This document shows positions 54,045 to 61,795 of a stretch of 64,000 nt of DNA, piece after piece. This stretch comes from Prevotella melaninogenica (GTDB lineage: Bacteria > Bacteroidota > Bacteroidia > Bacteroidales > Bacteroidaceae): positions 1,304,501 through 1,368,500 of the forward strand of contig NZ_CP072347.1 of NCBI RefSeq assembly GCF_018127925.1. The letters are read 5' to 3'. Below the pieces are notes generated by a model, which searched no databases, had not been told where the DNA came from, and was given only the letters and a program-made list of their open reading frames with translations. Position 1 is the first letter of the stretch. Each line of letters opens with the position of its first letter. The position numbers and the translations under genes are program-made.

Positions 54045-55631
54045 ATGATGAAGAAAACAATGAAACAATATTCATTTGCATCGCAACTAAAGTCTTTGGC
54101 TGTCGTGTTCGGCATCGCCTTGACTTTCGCATCTTGTGCTAAGGAAGAGGTGGCACAGAACCCAACCAACAAAGAGGGCGATAACGACAAGAACCTAACA
54201 ACTTTCGTAGCAGGCGACGAGGCAAAGACTCGCACGTCATTGGATTATAACAGTAGCGACTTCTCTTGGGAGGCAGGCGACTATATCTACGTAAAGGATG
54301 ATGATGGCGTATTGCAGAAGAGTAGCAACGCTCCAACTCAGAAGGTAGCTTCGTTCCGTTATAGAGTACCTGGCAAGTTTGGCGCAAGTGCAAGTTATAA
54401 AGTTTATTACTTGGGCAAGAACAGCAGCGGTAGTTCTGTGACTATCTCAACTAACCAGCGCCAAACAGCTCCTGACAACACCGAGCACTTCGGCACCGCA
54501 GGCGACTATGGTACAGCTACGGCAACAGGAGCAGTAGGCGGTAGCATCTTTAGCTTTCAGTTAGAGCATCAGCCAGCTTACCTTGTCTTCCAGCCTTACA
54601 CAAGTAACACAATTCTGCAAAGCTGTTACTTAACAAAGGTGGAGGTAAGCTCTGACAATGATATTGCCGAGACTTATACAGTCAACACAAGCACGGGTGC
54701 CCTTACAGGCTCAGCAGGTCGCAAACAAATCGTTTTGACAACAAAGGGCAGTAGTAGCAATCCAAACGGCTTCCCACTGACTAACAGCGCAGCTAACGTA
54801 ACAACTAACGGTGCATACATGGTGATTAAGCCAGGCACTCATACCTTAAGGGTGCGTTACTGGGTAAAGGACGTAGCTACCAACGTAGAGGGTACTATTA
54901 CGAAGATTCTTCCTGCCACAGCATACGCTTCCAACACCTACTACGATATGACCGCACAACTTGACGTAAAGGATTACGACGGCGACCATTACTATATGTG
55001 GGATGCTCAGGAACAATACTGGAAAGGTCACGAATGGAATCAGGGTGGCAGCCAGCCAACCCTCAACCAAGGTCTTACAGGGGCAACAACATCAGGTGAT
55101 TACGCCCAGAGCAACACTGACCCAAACAATCGTTGGTACAACGAAGCATTTACTTATGGCGTAGATAACCCCGCTACTCACACCTCATGTAAAGACCTCC
55201 CCAACGTAAACGAGATGACGTGGTACGCTGCTAAGGGCGATCCCCGTTGGGACAAAGACGAATTATGGACAACAATGGGTCATTTATATAAAGGCGGCAT
55301 ATGGTTAAAGAAGAAGTCACAGATAAGCGGATTCAAGGCTAACACCGCTGTTGACGGCAACGATTGGCGCACATATATACACGGTAATAGCTGGCCCGTA
55401 TCTAATATCCTTCCTTCCGCTGCCGACGCAGGTAATTATTTCTACCTGCCCGCCTTGGGTTACTACAACTCTGGTCAACTGAATGACGTTGGCAGCTACG
55501 CCAAATATTGGTCGTCTAGTGCTGAGCCGTGGTACAGCGACAATGCGTACCTCCTGTTCTTCGACAGTAGCAACATCGGCTTGGACCGCTACCCCCGCTT
55601 CTGGGGGCTCAGAGTCGGCGGGTTTGAGTAG
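54045..55631 (+). CDS. Fimbrillin-family surface lipoprotein, cassette B
   Basis: The 528-aa paralogue of the protein at 19351 has a lipoprotein signal ending IALTFASC (Cys near 31); starts at 54045, 54048 or 54060 are all possible. The N-terminal fimbrillin pattern is TTFVAGDEAKTRT, FSWEAGDYIYVKDDDG. The C-terminal domain has LWTTMGHLYKGGIWLKKK, YFYLPALGYYNSGQL and AKYWSSSAEPW, and ends RFWGLRVGGFE. The two proteins agree best in the first 330 residues and in the LWTTMGHLYK block; the rest is variable, as expected for exposed surface structures. Confidence 0.85.
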   Translation: MMKKTMKQYSFASQLKSLAVVFGIALTFASCAKEEVAQNPTNKEGDNDKNLTTFVAGDEAKTRTSLDYNSSDFSWEAGDYIYVKDDDGVLQKSSNAPTQKVASFRYRVPGKFGASASYKVYYLGKNSSGSSVTISTNQRQTAPDNTEHFGTAGDYGTATATGAVGGSIFSFQLEHQPAYLVFQPYTSNTILQSCYLTKVEVSSDNDIAETYTVNTSTGALTGSAGRKQIVLTTKGSSSNPNGFPLTNSAANVTTNGAYMVIKPGTHTLRVRYWVKDVATNVEGTITKILPATAYASNTYYDMTAQLDVKDYDGDHYYMWDAQEQYWKGHEWNQGGSQPTLNQGLTGATTSGDYAQSNTDPNNRWYNEAFTYGVDNPATHTSCKDLPNVNEMTWYAAKGDPRWDKDELWTTMGHLYKGGIWLKKKSQISGFKANTAVDGNDWRTYIHGNSWPVSNILPSAADAGNYFYLPALGYYNSGQLNDVGSYAKYWSSSAEPWYSDNAYLLFFDSSNIGLDRYPRFWGLRVGGFE

Positions 55632-55639
55632 TCCTAAAA

Positions 55640-55700
55640 GCCCCACCCCAAACCTCCCCGAACCAACGGTCACTAACCGAAGGGAAGTAAGGGGGAGGGA
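55640..55700. repeat. C/G-rich palindromic repeat after fimbrillin B
   Basis: GCCCCACCCCAAACCTCCCC and AAGGGAAGTAAGGGGGAGGG face each other. This is the intergenic form of the element found inside the ABC-F and RlhA-like genes. A further fragment is at about 56523-56560. Confidence 0.6.
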
Positions 55701-55725
55701 GTCTAACGGGCAGAATTTCTGCTGA

Positions 55726-55901
55726 ATACGCATTCCGTCGCTGCGCTCACCGTATCTACACGCTGGCGGATACGTATCTAGCAACTCGTAGATACGCATT
55801 GCGCAGTCGCTAGATACGTATCTAGCAGCAACGCTCACCGCATCTACCAGCACGTAGATACGTATTCGGCAGCAAGGCAATACGCATCTGACAGGAGGGG
55901 G
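55726..55901. repeat. 22-bp-period palindrome array with eight units
   Basis: Cores ATACGTAT or ATACGCAT stand at 55726, 55770, 55792, 55814, 55858 and 55880. Partial cores (CACCGTAT and CACCGCAT) stand at 55748 and 55836. All eight are spaced by exactly 22 bp. The best unit is the palindrome CTAGATACGTATCTAG (55810-55825). The array lies between fimbrillin B and the HU-like gene, as the array of cassette A does. Confidence 0.85.
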
Positions 55902-56060
55902 ATACAGAAAGAGCAAAAAATGAAACGGTGAGAGGAGGAAAATAAATTAAGAAAATAGAATGGGGCAGCATGAAGATGCACCGAGAGAAGCTGCAGAGGC
56001 GTGCTGCCCTATACTATGATAAACGGTAACCTAATTTTATAACTTTAAACACGAAAAATT

Positions 56061-56522
56061 ATGAAAATTCGTTTAGTACCAAAGAAAAATCCGCAGAAGC
56101 GGGAGGAAGTGAAGTTTTATGCTAATCCAGTAAACGTGGGCCGTAAAACGTTGGATGATATTGCGCGTGACATTTCGGGTCGCTCATCGCTGACACGTGG
56201 TGATATATCGAACGTGTTGTATAACTTCATTGATTGTTTGCCCCATTATCTCCGTGATGGTTTTAGTATTCAGTTGGGCGAGTTCGGTTCAATGCGTGTC
56301 ACGTTGTCGAGCAAAGGGGCGGAATCGGAAAAGGCTTTTAAGACTGAGACGATTAAGCCGCGTGTGGTCTTTACGCCAGGAACAGAATTGAAACGTGAAC
56401 TGACTGCAAATTCCTATGAATCGTTGAGGAAGAAAGAAGAAGAAGAGGAGGAGGATAAGAAGAAGAAGGAAAAGGAAAAGGAAAAGAAAGAGAAAGAAGG
56501 AGGAGGACCAGTGGCGGGATAA
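56061..56522 (+). CDS. HU-like DNA-binding protein with low-complexity tail, cassette B
   Basis: The 153-aa protein has the HU-type helices TLDDIARDISGRSSLTRGDI and NVLYNFIDCLPHYL, then the beta part GFSIQLGEFGSMRVT and a strand pair KPRVVFTPGTELKREL. The tail from about 120 is almost only Glu and Lys and ends GGGPVAG. It is distantly related to the cassette A protein but has the same tail design. A 22-bp palindrome array lies upstream and a terminator downstream. Both proteins are longer than ordinary HU (about 90 aa). Confidence 0.87.
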   Translation: MKIRLVPKKNPQKREEVKFYANPVNVGRKTLDDIARDISGRSSLTRGDISNVLYNFIDCLPHYLRDGFSIQLGEFGSMRVTLSSKGAESEKAFKTETIKPRVVFTPGTELKRELTANSYESLRKKEEEEEEDKKKKEKEKEKKEKEGGGPVAG

Positions 56523-56667
56523 CGCCCCACCCCCGACCCCGACCCAGTAGGGAGGGGACCCTAAACACAAATGATTCTCCAAGGGGAGTAATATGCGCAG
56601 GTTGCTAGGAGAGGTTGAAGCATGGTTAGTTTTCGAAGGGAGGAAGTAACTAATAGAGTATATGGAA

Positions 56668-56705
56668 GTAGGGACAGACAAGGATGTCTGTCTCTACTTT
56701 TTTGT
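56668..56705 (+). terminator. Terminator after the cassette B HU-like gene
   Basis: GTAGGGACAGACA (56668-56680) pairs with TGTCTGTCTCTAC (56685-56697) with one G-U, loop AGGA, followed by TTTTTT. Confidence 0.85.
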
Positions 56706-56807
56706 TAATCTTTCTTTGAGGAATATATCATTATTTTGGAGACTCAGATATGTTCTTAGAGTCATTCTGCTTCTTGTTCTTTCTGTTTCAAGATTTATCT
56801 TGATGTA

Positions 56808-56839
56808 TTTGTTCAATCAGTAATTAATCATTATCTTTG
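56808..56839 (+). promoter_or_regulatory. Promoter of metA
   Basis: TTTG (56808-56811), 20 bp, TATCTTTG (56832-56839). The leader is about 55 nt. No SAM riboswitch was recognised in it. Confidence 0.75.
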
Positions 56840-56899
56840 TATCTGATTTTTTGTAAGTGATATAGGAGTAGGAAAGCTCTTAATAGAAGAACAGGAATT

Positions 56900-57790
56900 A
56901 TGCCTCTAAGATTACCCGACGGACTTCCAGCCATAGAAATATTAAAGCGTGAGAACATTTTTGTAGTGGATAGTTCATATGCGTACATGCAGGATAAGCA
57001 TCCACTCCGCATTGTCATACTCAATCTTATGCCGTTCAAAGCTACGACTGAGACTGATTTCATACGTATTCTTTCCAATAGTCCGCTATTGTTGGATATC
57101 AGCTTTATGAAGCTCAAGAGTCATACTTCCAGCCATACGCCTGCGGAACATATTGACCGTTTCTATCATATGCTTGAAGAACTCAGTGAGGAGAAGATAG
57201 ACGGATTGATAGTCACTGGTGCTCCTGTCGAGGGAATTCCTTTCGAGGAGGTAGACTATTGGACAGAACTACAGGAGATATTCAATTGGACACGTGATAA
57301 TGTGCGTTCAACGCTTTACATCTGTTGGGCGGCACAGGCTGGGCTCTATCATTTCTATGATATTCCAAAATATCCTTTGCCTAAGAAGATGTTTGGTATC
57401 TTCCCTACGATTCCTTTAAAACCCGAACAGCCTCTCTTCCGTGGCTTTGATGATGTCTTCCGTATGCCTCAGAGCCGTCATACTGAGGTAAGGCGTGAGG
57501 ACATTGAGCAGGTTGACGACCTCGAAATCATTGCTGAATCGGAGGAGAGTGGAGTCTCTATCGTAAGGTCACGTAGTAGACGTGAGTTCTTTATTACAGG
57601 TCATTTGGAGTATGCCCCCAACACACTCGACACAGAATATCACCGTGACCTTGGTAAGCGTGACGATGTTGAAGTCCCGAAGTATTATTACCGTGAGGAT
57701 AATCCAACGAAAGGTCCACTTGTCACTTGGCGTTCACACGCTAATTTACTGTTTATGAATTGGGTAAATTGGGTGGTAGGTGGTGAATGA
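56900..57790 (+). CDS. metA: Homoserine O-acyltransferase MetA, predicted acetyl-CoA type
   Basis: The 296-aa enzyme activates homoserine for methionine synthesis. The catalytic Cys142 lies in LYICWAAQAG, and His235 and Glu237 in ITGHLEY, the same numbering as in E. coli. The residue that sets the acyl donor is Glu111 in TGAPVEGIPF; E. coli has Gly. Glu at this place is reported to give acetyl-CoA specificity, so the product is probably O-acetylhomoserine despite the usual name succinyltransferase. It is a single gene with its own promoter. Confidence 0.95.
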   Translation: MPLRLPDGLPAIEILKRENIFVVDSSYAYMQDKHPLRIVILNLMPFKATTETDFIRILSNSPLLLDISFMKLKSHTSSHTPAEHIDRFYHMLEELSEEKIDGLIVTGAPVEGIPFEEVDYWTELQEIFNWTRDNVRSTLYICWAAQAGLYHFYDIPKYPLPKKMFGIFPTIPLKPEQPLFRGFDDVFRMPQSRHTEVRREDIEQVDDLEIIAESEESGVSIVRSRSRREFFITGHLEYAPNTLDTEYHRDLGKRDDVEVPKYYYREDNPTKGPLVTWRSHANLLFMNWVNWVVGGE

Positions 57791-58020
57791 TAGGTGGTGA
57801 TGTCTTGGCTGTTTGGTGTTGGATGATAGGTGGTGATGAATAGTTGTTTTGCTTAGCATCTATCACTCAAACAAAATGTAATCATCATCACCCAACAATT
57901 AACACTCACCACTCACCATCCTATAAACACTTCATCATCACCCAACAATTAACACCCAACACTCACCACCCTATAAACACTTCATCATCACCCAACAATT
58001 AACACCCATCACCCAACAAT
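57791..58020. repeat. CACCCAACA tandem repeats between metA and the U32 gene
   Basis: Three copies of a ~50-bp unit (ATCATCACCCAACAATTAAC, then CTATAAACACTT) start near 57886, 57935 and 57986. The left end, AGGTGGTGATG and GGTGTTGGATGATAGGTGGT, is their inverted form. The unit runs into the first codons of the next gene. Similar words fill 42161-42216. Confidence 0.75.
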
Positions 58021-60108
58021 ATGCAATCATCAACACCCAACACTCAACACCCAACACCCATCACAATCGAACTCCTTGCCCCAGCCAAGAACCTTGAATG
58101 TGGAATGGCTGCTATAGAACACGGAGCAGATGCCGTATATATCGGTGCTTCCCGATTCGGAGCACGTCAGTCTGCAGGCAATAGTGTGGAGGATATCGGC
58201 AAGCTATGTGAGTATGCTCACCGCTATGGTGCCACGGTTCACGTGACCATCAATACGATTATCTATAACGATGAGTTTGAAGAGACACTTGATTTGGTAC
58301 GTGAATTGGTGGACGTTGGTGTAGATGCCTTCCTCCTGCAGGATATGGGTTTGATGAGTAAGGTAAGGGAGATAGTGCCTGATACGGTAGCTCTCCACGC
58401 CAGTACACAATGTGATACACGCACATGGGAGAAGGCTCAATGGCTGAGTCAGCAGGGTTTTGACCGTGTCGTACTTGCTCGCGAACTGTCTGCTGAAGAG
58501 ATAAATGACATCCATAAGCGTTTGCCAGAGCTTGAGTTGGAAGCCTTCGTACACGGTGCATTATGCGTAAGTTATAGTGGTGTATGTTATGTTTCCCAGT
58601 ATAGTTTCGGTCGATCAGCCAATCGTGGTGCGTGTGCACAGTTCTGTCGATTGGCGTTTGATTTGAAAGATTCAGATGGAAAAACCATCGAACATCAGCG
58701 CCATCTTCTCTCACTGAAGGATATGAGTCAGATAGATAACCTTGAAACACTGATGCGTTCAGGGGCTTGTGCCTTTAAGATAGAGGGAAGACTGAAGGAT
58801 ATCAACTATGTGAAGAATGTCGTTTCGGCTTATAGTAAGCGCATTGATGAGATTATCAGCAAGCATCCAGGCGAGTTCCGTCGTGCTTCTTTGGGACGTG
58901 TGCGCTATTCGTTTACACCTGATTTGAAGAAGACTTTCAACCGTGGTTATACTAATTACTTCCTCAAGGGAAGACAGGCAGATATCTTCTCACCCGATAC
59001 CCCTAAGGCATTGGGTGAGTTTGTTGGTCGTGTAAAGGAGATAAGACGAGATAGTTTTAACGTATCAAGTACTGCAAACTTTGCCAATGGTGACGGTCTG
59101 TGTTTCCTATCACGTGACACTGACAGTCAGTCAACACGTTTGGAAGGATTCCGTGTGAACCGTGCTGTTGAGAATAGGCTCTATCCTTTTAAGATGCCAA
59201 GAGGATTAAAGCCGGGTATGGAACTGTATCGTAATCAGGATCAAGCATTTGATAAGGAGTTAAGTGGGAAAACTGCTGAACGTAAGATTGCGATTAAGAT
59301 TTGGTTTGGGACCTCCCCCAACCCCTCCAAAGGAGGGGAGTGCCTAACAGATAGTCATGGGACAATATGGGCAAAAGCAGAGGTGATAGGCAGGGCTAAT
59401 CCAAATCAAGCATCTAACGAACGAATATCCAACGAACATCCCGTTAGGCTCTCCCCTCCCCTTGGAGGGGCTGGGTGTGGTCTTCAACTTGCCCAAAAGC
59501 CTCAACGTGATAACATCATACGTCAGCTCACTAAATTGGGCAATACGGTATATGAATGTTCTGAGGTAGAGATAGTTGACGGGGCTGATAAATACTTCAT
59601 CCCAAGCAGTATTCTTGCCGAACTTCGTCGTATGGTGGTAGAGGAACTTGACAAACAGATACTGAATATGCAGCGTGTGACGATTCATCGGAAATCGGTG
59701 GATAAGGTGTCTGACCATAAACCACATATATCGATGGTGAATCCATCCCAATATCAGCAGTTACCTTATCTGTATAACATCTCCAATGATGCTGCCCGCA
59801 AGTTCTATGAACAGCAGGGATTACCCAAAGCAGAACCTGCTTTTGAGATTCAATATCCTACAGGTGCCACCAATGGTTCTGACTCATCAAACAAGGCATT
59901 CTCTATCAAGGGAGATAAAGAAGTGGTTTCTCACTTGTTAATGCAGTGCCGTCATTGCATTCGTTATTCGCTCGGCTATTGTGTTAAACGTGGTGGACAG
60001 AAACCTACTTGGCGTGAACCGCTCTTCCTCGAACTCCCTGATAAGCGTCGTTTCCGCTTAGAGTTCGACTGTAAGAACTGTCAGATGAATGTGTGCAACG
60101 TTACGTAA
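58021..60108 (+). CDS. U32 peptidase-family protein, RlhA-like
   Basis: The 695-aa protein has the U32 core: IELLAPAKNLECGMAAIEHGADAVYIG, LHASTQCDTRTW, and VHGALCVSYSGVCYVSQ with GACAQFCR (cluster cysteines). The family signature is HLLSLKDMSQIDNLETLMRSGACAFKIEGRLKD. The length and a C-terminal region with CRHCIRYSLGYC and CKNCQMNVC fit RlhA, the 23S rRNA C2501 hydroxylase, better than the shorter TrhP. The first 14 residues (MQSSTPNTQHPTPI) come from the intergenic repeat; no other start is near. Residues about 431-488 are encoded by an inserted palindromic element. Confidence 0.82.
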   Translation: MQSSTPNTQHPTPITIELLAPAKNLECGMAAIEHGADAVYIGASRFGARQSAGNSVEDIGKLCEYAHRYGATVHVTINTIIYNDEFEETLDLVRELVDVGVDAFLLQDMGLMSKVREIVPDTVALHASTQCDTRTWEKAQWLSQQGFDRVVLARELSAEEINDIHKRLPELELEAFVHGALCVSYSGVCYVSQYSFGRSANRGACAQFCRLAFDLKDSDGKTIEHQRHLLSLKDMSQIDNLETLMRSGACAFKIEGRLKDINYVKNVVSAYSKRIDEIISKHPGEFRRASLGRVRYSFTPDLKKTFNRGYTNYFLKGRQADIFSPDTPKALGEFVGRVKEIRRDSFNVSSTANFANGDGLCFLSRDTDSQSTRLEGFRVNRAVENRLYPFKMPRGLKPGMELYRNQDQAFDKELSGKTAERKIAIKIWFGTSPNPSKGGECLTDSHGTIWAKAEVIGRANPNQASNERISNEHPVRLSPPLGGAGCGLQLAQKPQRDNIIRQLTKLGNTVYECSEVEIVDGADKYFIPSSILAELRRMVVEELDKQILNMQRVTIHRKSVDKVSDHKPHISMVNPSQYQQLPYLYNISNDAARKFYEQQGLPKAEPAFEIQYPTGATNGSDSSNKAFSIKGDKEVVSHLLMQCRHCIRYSLGYCVKRGGQKPTWREPLFLELPDKRRFRLEFDCKNCQMNVCNVT
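59311..59482. repeat. In-frame palindromic C/G-rich element inside the RlhA-like gene
   Basis: The arm CCTCCCCCAACCCCTCC plus AAAGGAGGGGAG (59312-59340) and the inverted arm CTCCCCTCCCCTTGGAGGGG (59451-59470) enclose about 110 bp. The frame is kept through the whole element. It belongs to the same family as 50438-50558. Confidence 0.8.
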
Positions 60109-60137
60109 ATGAAAATCATAACCCATAGTTTATCATC

Positions 60138-61304
60138 ATGATTACGAATAAATGGAATCCCGAGGGAAAAGAACCTGCGCAGACTTCAATAACAAAGAAG
60201 ACTAACAGCTGTGCTGGGCTACGCTGCGGTATCGTTGGAGGAATCCTCCTCTTACTACTTAGCTTCTTATTTACAGGCTGTTATCATAAGAAGACTCCTT
60301 CGTCTTTCCGCTTGCCTGATAGCATTCAAGAGGCACAGATTTCTCGGCGAATAGAAGCAGAAGGCGACTCCATTTTGAAAGATAATGACAGTGATGATAT
60401 AGAATGGAGTGGCACACGAAGCAAGGTAGACTCCCTGGCTTTTCGTGTAAAACACCATTATTCGCAAGGGTTTAACTTTATTGTAACGGCAGATTCATTG
60501 ATGCTTCTTCGTCAACAACCAGAAGAGGCTGTAAACAAGATGGAAACAGATTCCTTTGCTGTGAAGAATGGAAAAGAGGTTGTTGTGGCTGATATTCGTA
60601 TACTTCCCATTGATAAGCAGGATTCTGTTTGGGTGCAGATTGCAACGGAAGACTATGCCTTTGGCTGGATTCATGAGTCTCGTCTGTTAAAACAAGTAGA
60701 CCCAGCAGACCCGATTTCGCAGTTTATCGCTACGTTCTCAAACATTCACTTACTCATATTCTTGATTGTTATCTCAATCATGGCTGTAGGTTATTTAGCA
60801 CGTAAGATATTGAAGAAGAACGCACACATCGTACATTTTAATGACATTAGTTCGTTTTATCCCACGCTGTTAGCCGTCATCGTGGCGCTTTCTGCAGCCT
60901 TCTATGCAAGCATTCAGCTCTTTGCACCCGAGACATGGCGTGAGTTCTACTTCCACCCTTCCCTTAATCCCTTCTCACAACCCATATTACTCAATATCTT
61001 CTTAGTTCTTGTCTGGGCTATGCTCATCATCGGTATCGCTACGATTGACGATGTACGAAGACTATTGAAGTCGGGAGAGGCCCTACTCTATCTTAGCGGT
61101 TTAGGTGCAGTATGTGCCGTCAATTACATCATTTTTTCTGTACTCACTTTATATTATATAGGTTATCCACTTCTCATTGCCTATATCTATTATGCCTTCC
61201 GCATCTATCTACGCAAGAGCAGTGAGACTTATTATTGCGGAAACTGTGGTATACGCCTACATAGAAAAGGAAGATGTCCACACTGTGGAGCTGTGAATGA
61301 GTAA
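60138..61304 (+). CDS. Membrane protein with SH3-like segment and C-terminal zinc ribbon
   Basis: The 388-aa protein has a first hydrophobic segment at about 31-47 (IVGGILLLLLSFLFTGC). An exported middle domain follows, with SLMLLRQQPEEAV and WVQIATEDYAFGWIHESRL, which resembles a bacterial SH3 unit. Further membrane helices lie at about 202-220, 243-260, 285-303 and 315-350. The C-terminal ribbon is YCGNCGIRLHRKGRCPHCG with two CxxC pairs. No enzymatic function is recognised. It starts 30 nt after the RlhA-like stop and ends before a strong terminator. Confidence 0.7.
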   Translation: MITNKWNPEGKEPAQTSITKKTNSCAGLRCGIVGGILLLLLSFLFTGCYHKKTPSSFRLPDSIQEAQISRRIEAEGDSILKDNDSDDIEWSGTRSKVDSLAFRVKHHYSQGFNFIVTADSLMLLRQQPEEAVNKMETDSFAVKNGKEVVVADIRILPIDKQDSVWVQIATEDYAFGWIHESRLLKQVDPADPISQFIATFSNIHLLIFLIVISIMAVGYLARKILKKNAHIVHFNDISSFYPTLLAVIVALSAAFYASIQLFAPETWREFYFHPSLNPFSQPILLNIFLVLVWAMLIIGIATIDDVRRLLKSGEALLYLSGLGAVCAVNYIIFSVLTLYYIGYPLLIAYIYYAFRIYLRKSSETYYCGNCGIRLHRKGRCPHCGAVNE

Positions 61305-61390
61305 TAAAAAGTACGCATTAGATAGAACTTTGAACAGACATTACATCAGAAATAGACCTCCATTAGTTTAGAATTTTATTTACATTTTGA

Positions 61391-61435
61391 TAGCCGTTTT
61401 TACCTTATTCTTAGGGTAAAAACGGCTATTTTTAT
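61391..61435 (+). terminator. Strong intrinsic terminator after the zinc-ribbon gene
   Basis: TAGCCGTTTTTACC (61391-61404) pairs with GGTAAAAACGGCTA (61415-61428) perfectly, followed by TTTTTAT. Confidence 0.92.
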
Positions 61436-61483
61436 TTCCATTATAAGTAGCAAGCAATCAGACAGTTACAAAACAGCAAAATA

Positions 61484-61575
61484 AAAGGTGCCTAATTAGA
61501 CTTCAAAAGGGCGTTAGTAAGGCTTCAATAGAGCGTCTTTAAGAAGCCTAAAGGGCATCTATTCGAGTCCAATTC
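61484..61575 (-). repeat. Dispersed intergenic element, copy 3 (partial, inverted)
   Basis: AGGTGCCTAATTAGACTTCA, AAAGGGCGTTAGTAAGGCTT and CGTCTTTAAGAAGCC are the reverse complement of the core of the elements at 42.7 and 48.3 kb. Only the core is present. Confidence 0.75.
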
Positions 61576-61723
61576 ATCATGTATTGATTTTTACATAATG
61601 ATAAAATCCTGACATATTCATATGAAGTAGCTGATAGAATAAGCCCTTTCTTACTTCTTATCCAGTCCCACTTATATGGCTGTATCCCAACAGAATATTT
61701 GTAATATTCCTAATAAATTAGGA

Positions 61724-61754
61724 TTGTTTATTATGTTTTTTATGCTTACCTTTG
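61724..61754 (+). promoter_or_regulatory. Promoter of the TonB-dependent receptor gene
   Basis: TTG (61724-61726), 20 bp, TACCTTTG (61747-61754), about 40 bp before the ATG. Confidence 0.75.
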
Positions 61755-61795
61755 TCATCATTAACGATTTATAAAAACATTAGAAATAAGATTAT

